Assembly (NCBI GenBank): GCA_002897695.1
Contig: BDTG01000044.1
Span: 1 to 31,134 of the forward strand
Source of the DNA: a bacterium BMS3Abin14
Lineage (GTDB): Bacteria > BMS3Abin14
Direction of reading: 5' to 3'
DNA length: 31,134 nucleotides
Shown here: positions 25,021 to 31,134 of the stretch, one piece after another
How positions within the stretch are numbered: position 1 is the first letter of the stretch
Layout: each line of letters begins with the position of its first letter
Position numbers and translations under genes: made by a program
Notes under the pieces: model-generated
Told to the model about the DNA's origin: nothing
The model's database searches: none
What the model saw: only the letters and a program-made list of their open reading frames with translations

Positions 25021-26091
25021 ATGAAATCCAGCAAAGAGACCGTTATGGTAGCCATGAGCGGTGGCGTGGATTCCTCCACTGCGGCCGCTATCCTCCTTGA
25101 GGAAGGATACAGGGTCGTAGGGATCACCATGCTGCTCTGGGCTCAGGATGTGCCCGGCCTGGAAACCGGCTGCTGCGGAACGGAAGATCTGGCCGATGCC
25201 CGGGCGGTATGCGCCTCGCTGGGCATTCGGCATTACAGCCTGGACCTGCGCAGGGAGTTCATGGCGGAAGTTGTGGAGCCGTTTGTTCGGACCTATCTGG
25301 GGGGACGAACGCCGAACCCGTGTATATTGTGCAACGAACATCTGAAATTCCGCTATCTTTTGAAAAAAGCAATGGGAATAGGCGCCGACATGCTTGCCAC
25401 GGGCCATTATGCCCGGATCGAACATGGGAGCGTCGCATACCGACTCCGGAGGGGTGTGGATCCCTCCAAGGACCAATCCTATTTCCTGTATCCCGTGGAC
25501 CAGAAAATACTCTCGCGCCTCCTGTTCCCTCTGGGAGGCCTGAGCAAGGATGCGGTTCGGGTTCACGCCAGGGATTTGGGCCTGCGGGTTCACGAGAAGC
25601 CGGACAGTCAGGAGATCTGCTTCATCCCTCCCGGCGGGCTGAAGGAATTCATCGGCAAATCAACGGATGGCAGCATGCGGCCGGGGCCGGTTGTGGACAC
25701 ATCCGGGAAGAGGATCGGCACTCATGACGGGGCCGGGTTCTACACCGTGGGGCAGAGGAAAGGGCTGGGAATCGCCGCCGGGGAGCCGTTGTATGTCGTC
25801 CGCGTCGAGGTGGAGTCCAACACCGTTGTTCTGGGGGGCAGGGATGAGGCCGCCTCGTCGTGCTTGCGGGCGAGAAGTGCCCGTTGGATCTCCGGCGTCC
25901 CGCCCTCAGGCCGATTCCGGGGGCAGGTGCAGATCCGGCACCGCCACATACCGGCAGGGGCATGGGTCCACGCCCTACCCGACAGGTCCTTTTCCGTCGA
26001 ATTTGATGAGCCTCAGCACGGTGTGGCCCCGGGCCAGGCGGCGGTGGTCTACGACGGAGAATATGTGCTTGGGGGAGGCTGGATTATTTAA
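25021..26091 (+). CDS. mnmA: tRNA-specific 2-thiouridylase
   Basis: A 356-residue ATP-dependent enzyme that puts sulfur on U34 of tRNA-Lys, Glu and Gln. The PP-loop motif SGGVDSS is at residues 13-19. Cys104 in [12 protein letters not shown] is the expected nucleophile and Cys200 in DSQEICFIP the second catalytic cysteine. GHYARI and QSYFLYP are further family motifs, and the protein ends in a beta-barrel domain. It lies 51 bases after iscU in the same operon, matching its need for IscS sulfur. The start at 25021 lacks a good ribosome binding site. A downstream ATG (Met9) after AAAGAG is an alternative, but family alignment supports either. Confidence 0.95.
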   Translation: MKSSKETVMVAMSGGVDSSTAAAILLEEGYRVVGITMLLWAQDVPGLETGCCGTEDLADARAVCASLGIRHYSLDLRREFMAEVVEPFVRTYLGGRTPNPCILCNEHLKFRYLLKKAMGIGADMLATGHYARIEHGSVAYRLRRGVDPSKDQSYFLYPVDQKILSRLLFPLGGLSKDAVRVHARDLGLRVHEKPDSQEICFIPPGGLKEFIGKSTDGSMRPGPVVDTSGKRIGTHDGAGFYTVGQRKGLGIAAGEPLYVVRVEVESNTVVLGGRDEAASSCLRARSARWISGVPPSGRFRGQVQIRHRHIPAGAWVHALPDRSFSVEFDEPQHGVAPGQAAVVYDGEYVLGGGWII

Positions 26092-26159
26092 ACCTTTTGC
26101 CTGCCCGGGTGTCTAAATTGTCGGAAAGCCTTTGACCTATGGAAATAGACAGGGGGAAT

Positions 26160-26687
26160 ATGGATGAACGCAAGCTCGTCAATATGGCCCGGAGCGGCGA
26201 TGATGGGGCCTTCGAGGAACTGGTACGCCGTAATCAGAAGGCCCTTTATTCCTTTGCCTACAGACTTTCCGGCAATGGGGACGATGCTGCCGAGGTGGTG
26301 CAGAATGCCTTCATCAAGGCCTACCGTTCCATCGGGAGGTTTCGCGGTGATTCCTCATTTAAAACCTGGCTCTACCGGATCACCGTCAATACCTTCAGAA
26401 ACCACGTCCGGGATGAGGCAAAAAGAAAGCACCTTCCCATCGATGGAAGGGTCTTGCCGTCCGGTGATGACGTCTTCGCGGCGGTTTCCAGGAGACAGGA
26501 AATGTGGATGGTTCAAAAGGCCATGGAAAGCCTTCCACCGAGACAGCGCGAGGCTCTCGTCCTGAGAATTAATGAGGGATGCCGCTTCTCAGAGGTGGCG
26601 GACATAATGAAATGTTCCATCGGGGCCGCAAAGGCAAACTACCACCAGGCGGTGAAGAAGTTAAAGGCCGTAATTGGAGGCGAGTGA
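26160..26687 (+). CDS. ECF-type RNA polymerase sigma factor
   Basis: A 175-residue extracytoplasmic-function sigma factor. Region 2 is EELVRRNQKALYSFAYRLSG...DDAAEVVQNAFIKAYRSIGRFRGDSSFKTWLYRITVNTFRNH, with the DAAEVVQNAF and FKTWLYRI signatures. Region 4 is LPPRQREALVLRINEGCRFSEVADIMKCSIGAAKANYHQAVKKLK, a helix-turn-helix for the -35 element. ATG 26160 (MDERK) follows AGGGGG by three bases; an ATG at 26139 adds seven residues without a ribosome binding site. It is followed within three bases by an anti-sigma factor gene, the usual partner. The product is about the size of RpoE. Confidence 0.93.
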   Translation: MDERKLVNMARSGDDGAFEELVRRNQKALYSFAYRLSGNGDDAAEVVQNAFIKAYRSIGRFRGDSSFKTWLYRITVNTFRNHVRDEAKRKHLPIDGRVLPSGDDVFAAVSRRQEMWMVQKAMESLPPRQREALVLRINEGCRFSEVADIMKCSIGAAKANYHQAVKKLKAVIGGE

Positions 26688-26689
26688 AT

Positions 26690-27265
26690 ATGACGTGCAG
26701 CGATCCATGGACGAGGGACCATCTGCCTGACCTGACCAGGGGAAGAATGTCCGTGGAGGAGACCGGGAGAGCAATGGCTCATCTGGAGGAGTGTCCGCAA
26801 TGTGCGGAGGAACGCGCCCTCATAGAGGTACTTGAAGGGATCGGGATCCCGGATCCGGGTGTTGACTTCTGGTCGGCCCTGCCGGAGAAGATCACAAAAG
26901 GGATCAGGGGGGGGGAAGGTACCGGGCTCCGGTGGTTTGGCGGACTGGCCCTTGCGGGTGTAGCTGCGACGTTGCTTCTCTTTCTCCTCGTACCGGGTTC
27001 TCCCCATGTTGACCGCCTTGGACCCCTCATCGAAATGGGGCCCATTTCATTGGTGGACCTGGGGCTGGAACAGGATCTCCTTTCCAGTGAGAATGAAAAT
27101 ACTCTGGCAGTGGAGGATGTCCTGGAGATAGAGATCGGACTGACAGAGGAGGAGGCCGCCCTTATCTCTCCATTTACCGCCGGGGAGTTTGGGAACATAT
27201 CCATGGACCCTGACACCATCGGCGAACTGGAGAGGGCGTTGGACGAGATGTCGAACAGAGGTTAA
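26690..27265 (+). CDS. Zinc-finger (ZAS/zf-HC2) anti-sigma factor
   Basis: A 191-residue inner-membrane protein that should hold the adjacent sigma factor. The N-terminal zinc-binding anti-sigma motif is His31-x3-Cys35-x2-Cys38 (HLEECPQC), with an upstream His11 in RDHLPDL as the usual additional ligand. A transmembrane helix spans about residues 82-103 (WFGGLALAGVAATLLLFLLVPG). The C-terminal half, about 85 acidic residues, lies in the periplasm and is probably the signal-sensing or protease-processed part. ATG 26690 follows GGAGG by nine bases and starts two bases after the sigma factor stop. A longer in-frame reading overlaps the sigma gene and is not used. Confidence 0.88.
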   Translation: MTCSDPWTRDHLPDLTRGRMSVEETGRAMAHLEECPQCAEERALIEVLEGIGIPDPGVDFWSALPEKITKGIRGGEGTGLRWFGGLALAGVAATLLLFLLVPGSPHVDRLGPLIEMGPISLVDLGLEQDLLSSENENTLAVEDVLEIEIGLTEEEAALISPFTAGEFGNISMDPDTIGELERALDEMSNRG

Positions 27266-27279
27266 AGGAAGGTGAGATC

Positions 27280-27873
27280 ATGAGAATCAGGCTACCCGTA
27301 ATAGCGATCGTACTTGCCCTGTTCCTGGTTGGAACCCTGCAGGGGCCCCTTCGGGCGGAAGACAGGACAGATTCCCCATCGGAGCAGGACATCAGCCGGG
27401 TGAGGGAAAAGCTTGAGACGTTGAGGGCCTGGAAGCTGACGGAGTTTCTCAACCTCGAGGAACAGACGAGTGCCAGGTTGTTTCCCGCCATGCATGAGGC
27501 CGAGAAGGCACGGCAGAGGATTGAGGCCGGGAACCGGGTACTGATTCAAAGGATGGCCCAAAGCTTAAAGCGCGGCGATGTCAACCAGGCGGAGATGGCG
27601 AAGATCCTGGATCGTCTGCAGGAAAACCGAAAGGAGATTGCCCGAATTGAGGAAATGCACTTTACCAAGGTACGCTCCATCCTTTCGCCTGCCGATACAG
27701 CACGCTATATTCTCTTCCAGATCCGGTTCCGGCAGGAGATAAGGAAAAGGATAATCCGGGCGGGCCGGGAAGGCCGCGACAGGCGTGATTCCGGGGTCCG
27801 CCGCGATAACATGGGCAGGGAATATGGCGGCGACTCCGACCGAAGTGGTTCAGGGGGAGGAAAGGGCCGGTGA
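27280..27873 (+). CDS. Periplasmic Spy/CpxP-like (LTXXQ) protein
   Basis: A 197-residue secreted, helical protein. The signal peptide is MRIRLPVIAIVLALFLVGTLQGPLRA, cut after about residue 26. The body has long amphipathic helices with repeating charged heptads (LRAWKLTEFLNLEEQTSARLF, RKEIARIEEMHFTKVRSILSPADTARYILFQIRF). Both the LTEFLNL...F and LSPADTARYILF elements are LTxxQ-like, as in Spy, CpxP and ZraP stress proteins. The C-terminus is an Arg/Gly/Asp-rich disordered tail. It follows the anti-sigma gene by 14 bases, so it is probably the effector or feedback part of the module. A role as periplasmic metal or misfolding sensor is inference. Confidence 0.7.
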   Translation: MRIRLPVIAIVLALFLVGTLQGPLRAEDRTDSPSEQDISRVREKLETLRAWKLTEFLNLEEQTSARLFPAMHEAEKARQRIEAGNRVLIQRMAQSLKRGDVNQAEMAKILDRLQENRKEIARIEEMHFTKVRSILSPADTARYILFQIRFRQEIRKRIIRAGREGRDRRDSGVRRDNMGREYGGDSDRSGSGGGKGR

Positions 27874-27982
27874 GGGGAATATCTTCGTGGAGTAACCCGT
27901 TAGGAGATGTGGTAAATCAGTTTTGATCCCATTTTTAAAATTTCGGCTTTTCCCTTTTCCCCGTTTCAAGTAAATTAACCAC

Positions 27983-29281
27983 ATGAAGCACGATGTCTCC
28001 GACCAGTCGGTGCGCCCCCGAACCTACGCGGCCATTACCCTCGGCTGCAAAACCAACCAGTACGATACAGCTGCCATTGTATCCGGGATGGAGGCGCATG
28101 GAATGACCCGGTCCGAACCGGGAACCGCCGATGTCCTTATTGTCAATACCTGCATGGTTACGGGTCCCACCGAAGCCCAGTGCCGCCAGGCCATACGCAG
28201 GGCCAGGAGAGCCAACCCGGACGCCAGGGTGATCGTGACGGGATGCATGTCCAGGGGATCTTTCAGCCGGCTCTCGGGGATGCCGGAGGTGGATCAGGTT
28301 GTTGATCCCGCCGAAAAGGGCAAAATACCCGGCATGCTCGGTTTCTTGCAAACGGCGCCGTGGGTTGACTGGCCCGAGGACCCCGGGGTAGGTGTCGATA
28401 ACCGTGACCGGGGATTCCTGAAAATCCAGGACGGCTGTGATCATGCCTGTTCATATTGTATTGTTCCTTCCGTTCGGGGGAAGAGCCGCAGCCTGCCCGC
28501 AGGGAAGGTCGCCACGGCGGTACGCAGCCTCATGGAAGGGGGCCGCTCCGAGGTCGTCCTCACCGCCATTCATCTCGGGCTTTACGGGAAGGACCAATAC
28601 CCCACAGCCACCCTCGATGATCTCCTCTGCCGTCTTGTCGATGAGGGTCTTCCAGGCAGAATTCGGCTCAGTTCCATGGAGCCCCTTGAAATTACCGGCC
28701 GACTTCTGGATATCATCGCCTCCTCAGAAGGCGGGATCTGCAGACACCTGCACATCCCGCTTCAGAGCGGGAGCGACGAGGTCCTGCGGGCCATGGGCCG
28801 GCCATATCTTCGAAGTGATTTTACCCGGATCGTCCATCGTGCCAGGGAACTGGTGCCCGGAATCGGGATAGGGTGCGACGTCATCTGCGGATTTCCCGGG
28901 GAGACGGAGGATGATTTCCACGGGACCGAGGTCCTTATCAGAGACCTTGCCATACCATTTTTGCATGCCTTTCCCTATTCGCCGCGACCGGGAACCCGAT
29001 CGGCCGGCATGAGCGACGACGTGCCGCACCGGGTGAAGAAGGCCAGGGTCAGGGCGCTTCGAGAGGCGGCCACTGACAACCTCCGGAATTTTCTGGACAG
29101 CATGATTGGAGCGGAACTTACCGTTGTGCCGGAAAGTGCGTGGAATGGAGCAGACACCGTCGCCCTTGCCGACAATTACTCAAGGGTTGTCCTGAAGGCT
29201 GCCGATGAGCTGTGCCCGGGAAGCCTTGTGACAGCCACTATCGTAGGACGGGACGGGCTGTTTTTAAAGGGGATGCGATGA
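27983..29281 (+). CDS. mtaB: MtaB-type tRNA methylthiotransferase (radical SAM)
   Basis: A 432-residue radical-SAM enzyme that probably adds a methylthio group to t6A37 of tRNA. The UPF0004 domain has cluster cysteines at 22 (LGCKTNQYDTA), 57 (VNTCMVTG) and 88 (VTGCMS). The radical-SAM cluster is Cys152, 156, 159 (GCDHACSYC). LGCKTNQYDT is nearer to MtaB than MiaB (LGCQMN...). The C-terminal TRAM-like domain (IGAELTVVPESAWNGADTVALADNYSRVVL) closes the protein. A short leader is visible between 27874 and 27982. Its stop overlaps the acylphosphatase start by four bases (ATGA). The substrate (t6A or i6A) rests on motif choice. Confidence 0.9.
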   Translation: MKHDVSDQSVRPRTYAAITLGCKTNQYDTAAIVSGMEAHGMTRSEPGTADVLIVNTCMVTGPTEAQCRQAIRRARRANPDARVIVTGCMSRGSFSRLSGMPEVDQVVDPAEKGKIPGMLGFLQTAPWVDWPEDPGVGVDNRDRGFLKIQDGCDHACSYCIVPSVRGKSRSLPAGKVATAVRSLMEGGRSEVVLTAIHLGLYGKDQYPTATLDDLLCRLVDEGLPGRIRLSSMEPLEITGRLLDIIASSEGGICRHLHIPLQSGSDEVLRAMGRPYLRSDFTRIVHRARELVPGIGIGCDVICGFPGETEDDFHGTEVLIRDLAIPFLHAFPYSPRPGTRSAGMSDDVPHRVKKARVRALREAATDNLRNFLDSMIGAELTVVPESAWNGADTVALADNYSRVVLKAADELCPGSLVTATIVGRDGLFLKGMR

Positions 29282-29565
29282 CTGAAAATCGGCGGGTTCG
29301 AATGATCGTTCACGGGCGCGTACATGCTGTGGCCTTTCGGGCCAGTACGGTTCGCGAGGCGTCGGGAATGGGGCTGGCGGGAATAGTACGCAACCTCACC
29401 GACGGTACGGTGGAGATAATTGCGGAAGGACCGGGGGACGTTTTGGAAAGATTGATCGAATGGTCCCACCATGGCCCACCCGCGGCGATTGTGGAAACAG
29501 TGGATGTCTCCATGGCAGCGGCGACAGGTGAATTTTCCGGGTTCGAGGTCCGATTCGGATATTAA
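29278..29565 (+). CDS. Acylphosphatase-like protein with altered phosphate loop
   Basis: A 95-residue protein of the acylphosphatase fold. The catalytic Arg (AFRAST) and Asn (IVRNLTDGTVEI) are in place, and the ending FSGFEVRFGY is typical. However, the phosphate-binding loop reads GRVHAVAFR instead of the usual GRVQGVGFR, replacing Gln by His and two glycines by Ala, which may weaken catalysis. Acylphosphatases hydrolyse carboxyl-phosphates such as acetyl phosphate; acetate kinase, encoded 1.4 kb downstream, handles acetyl phosphate. ATG 29278 overlaps the mtaB stop (ATGA), which suggests coupled translation. The longer reading from 29212 lies in the mtaB end and is not used. Confidence 0.85.
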   Translation: MTENRRVRMIVHGRVHAVAFRASTVREASGMGLAGIVRNLTDGTVEIIAEGPGDVLERLIEWSHHGPPAAIVETVDVSMAAATGEFSGFEVRFGY

Positions 29566-29638
29566 TCTGCCCGGATTCATCCTGTTTTGGTATCCTATGG
29601 ACAGGAAGCTGGACCGGAACCGACCTGAAGGGGATGGC

Positions 29639-30913
29639 ATGAAATATCTCACCGCGCTCAGAAAAGACGTAAGATCCCGCGTGGAACTCATCGAAAAAGC
29701 CGATATCGTGGTGGGTATTCCATCCTACAACAACCAGAGTACAATCGGGAACGTGGTGCTGCAGGTCAGCCGTGGGCTAAACCGGTACTATCCCGACAAG
29801 AGGGTCGTCATTATCGTATCTGACGGCGGCTCGGTGGATGACTCCCGGGAGGAGGCGGAAACTGTTCGGGTTCACCCCTATCAGGAAAAGATTATCACTA
29901 TCTACCGTGGGGTCCCGGGCAAGGGATCGGCATTAAGGGCGGTTCTGGAGATCTCCAAATTTCTCCAGGCAAAGGCATGCCTGGTGGTGGATTCGGACCT
30001 GCGCAGCATCACTCCCCAGTGGATACGGAACCTTCTCTGTCCCATTATCGAGGACAAGTACCAATTCGTGGCCCCTTACTATAAGAGGTTCAAGTTCGAC
30101 GGCACAATTACCAACAACATAGTCTACAACATGACAAGGGCCCTTTACGGGAAGAGGGTCCGACAGCCCATCGGCGGAGATTTTGCCCTCTCGGAGGATC
30201 TGGTGGGAGAGATCTACAACCAGGACGTGTGGGATACGGATGTGGGGCGCTTCGGTATCGACATCTGGCTCACCACCACCGCCCTGGTTCGGGGTTATAA
30301 CATCTGTCAGGCCCGGTTGGGAGCCAAGATCCACGATGTAAAGGATCCGTCCGAGAGTCTGGGCCCCATGTTCCGGCAGGTGATCGCCACGATGTTCAGC
30401 CTGATGGAGAGGAACGTGGATCATTGGCGCCAGGTCACCGGCAGCGAAGAAGTCCCGATCACCGGAGCTGAAATTGAGACCGAGCCCGAGGAGTTTCCCA
30501 TCCACGTCGATACTCTGATCGAGTCTTTCATGCACGGGTATGCCCAGTTCAGTTCCCTCTGGGAGCAGATACTCAGTGAGGAATCTTTCGCCATGGTCAA
30601 GGAACTCGCCGAGATGGGGGACGGTTTTGACATGGATGTCAATATCTGGGCGCATGTCCTTTTCGACGCCGCCGCCACCTACCACTGCTGGGAGAAACAT
30701 CGCTTTAAACTCGTGGAGCTTATCACTCCGCTTTACTACGCGCGGGTTGCCAGTTACGCAAGGGCGGTGGAAGGGATGAACGGTTCCCAGGCCGAGGAGG
30801 AAATCGAGCGGCAGGCGAAGTGTTTCGAGGATGAAAAGCCCTATCTGCTGGAACGATGGAAGTGGGTTGAGGAAACCAAGGCCCGGGGGGAATTCTGCGG
30901 GCAGTTCCCCTAG
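29639..30913 (+). CDS. GT2/GT81-like glycosyltransferase
   Basis: A 424-residue glycosyltransferase with GT-A fold: VVGIPSYNNQSTIG opens the nucleotide-binding region, SDGGSVDD and VVDSDL (residues 117-121, the metal-binding DxD) follow, and QPIGGDFALS lies near the acceptor site. It resembles glucosyl-3-phosphoglycerate synthase or mannosylglycerate synthase types, which make compatible solutes or lipopolysaccharide precursors. I cannot choose between them. The C-terminal 200 residues are helical and mostly unassigned. ATG 29639 follows AAGGGG by five bases, and MKYLTALRKDVRSR starts a clear helix; longer readings reach into the acylphosphatase gene. It ends two bases (30913) before ackA. 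Confidence 0.78.
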   Translation: MKYLTALRKDVRSRVELIEKADIVVGIPSYNNQSTIGNVVLQVSRGLNRYYPDKRVVIIVSDGGSVDDSREEAETVRVHPYQEKIITIYRGVPGKGSALRAVLEISKFLQAKACLVVDSDLRSITPQWIRNLLCPIIEDKYQFVAPYYKRFKFDGTITNNIVYNMTRALYGKRVRQPIGGDFALSEDLVGEIYNQDVWDTDVGRFGIDIWLTTTALVRGYNICQARLGAKIHDVKDPSESLGPMFRQVIATMFSLMERNVDHWRQVTGSEEVPITGAEIETEPEEFPIHVDTLIESFMHGYAQFSSLWEQILSEESFAMVKELAEMGDGFDMDVNIWAHVLFDAAATYHCWEKHRFKLVELITPLYYARVASYARAVEGMNGSQAEEEIERQAKCFEDEKPYLLERWKWVEETKARGEFCGQFP

Positions 30914-30914
30914 C

Positions 30915-31134
30915 ATGCACATTCTCGTTTTAAACTGCGGTTCATCAAGCATCAAGTACTCGGTTTTCCGGGCGGAAGGGGGAATCCTTCTTCATCATGG
31001 ACTTGCCGAGCGTGTTCGTGACTATACCGTATCCCTCGAAAGGGTTTTTTCCGCGGTCCGTGACGTCCTTCACCGGGGTCTCGACGCCATTGGGGGGGTG
31101 GGGCACCGGGTTGTCCACGGCGGGAACCGGTTTT
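30915..31134 (+). CDS. ackA: Acetate kinase, N-terminal part (runs off the edge)
   Basis: The first 73 residues of acetate kinase, cut by the window edge. The nucleotide-binding start MHILVLNCGSSSIKYSVF and the HRVVHGGNRF block of the ASKHA fold are both present. The distance between NCGSSS and GHRVVHGG is about 56 residues against 78 in E. coli AckA, so this is a compact variant. The enzyme interconverts acetate + ATP and acetyl phosphate. It begins one base after the glycosyltransferase stop, so the two are almost certainly co-transcribed. No pta gene is in view. Confidence 0.88.
   Translation, partial: MHILVLNCGSSSIKYSVFRAEGGILLHHGLAERVRDYTVSLERVFSAVRDVLHRGLDAIGGVGHRVVHGGNRF

Noticed and set aside
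27907-27984. ATGTGGT...ACCACAT inverted repeat before mtaB
   Set aside because: Seven-base arms 64 bases apart with one arm covering the start codon are well within chance expectation.
1-31134. CRISPR array, prophage, toxin-antitoxin or defence island
   Set aside because: No repeat-spacer pattern, phage structural gene, restriction or toxin motif was seen; only IS remnants represent mobile DNA.

Overview
The window is typical bacterial chromosome with moderately high GC, dense coding and short intergenic gaps. Every gene I can identify is a housekeeping or central-metabolism gene. Gene content and protein style (smc with ftsY, cysE-iscR-iscS-iscU-mnmA, an MtaB-type methylthiotransferase, acnA together with acnB, parvulin-type foldases, a monoheme c-type cytochrome) suggest a Gram-negative, deltaproteobacteria-like (Desulfobacterota-type) organism. 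This is inferred from composition and family resemblance only; there is no rRNA or other lineage marker.

Layout. Positions 1-1690 are mobile-element debris: the 3' end of an IS256-like transposase, then an IS110-family transposase interrupted by an in-frame amber codon, followed by a structured non-coding stretch. Positions 1693-6709 (minus strand) carry a nitroreductase, aconitase A (acnA) and class II fumarase (fumC), so two TCA enzymes lie together. Positions 7098-8785 (plus) hold a dGTPase-like HD hydrolase and a small periplasmic cytochrome c. Positions 8923-13995 (plus) are a chromosome-segregation and protein-targeting cluster: smc, a Roadblock/LC7-like small protein, ftsY, and an unannotated 42-residue membrane peptide. 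A CAT-anticodon tRNA and a strong, probably bidirectional terminator follow.

Positions 14243-21073 (minus) hold nadE, two parvulin (PpiC/SurA-like) foldases and a second aconitase, acnB, whose upstream region has a perfect 15-bp palindrome. A helix-hairpin-helix membrane protein diverges from nadE at 21229. Positions 22206-26091 (plus) form a sulfur-trafficking operon: cysE makes the cysteine precursor, iscS takes sulfur from cysteine, iscU is the Fe-S scaffold, mnmA thiolates tRNA, and iscR is the Fe-S-sensing regulator. A promoter with an Rrf2/IscR-like palindrome in its spacer lies in front, so the operon probably controls itself. Positions 26160-27873 are an ECF sigma factor, a zinc-finger anti-sigma factor and a periplasmic Spy/CpxP-like protein, which looks like a self-contained envelope-stress module. 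Positions 27983-31134 hold mtaB, an acylphosphatase with an altered phosphate loop, a GT2-type glycosyltransferase and the start of acetate kinase.

I found no CRISPR array, phage, toxin-antitoxin or obvious defence system. The most interesting points are a cysteine-rich insertion in AcnA, the Roadblock protein between smc and ftsY, the putative IscR operator, the acnB palindrome, the hidden small membrane ORF, and the IS110 remnant with a possible guide-RNA-bearing 3' end.
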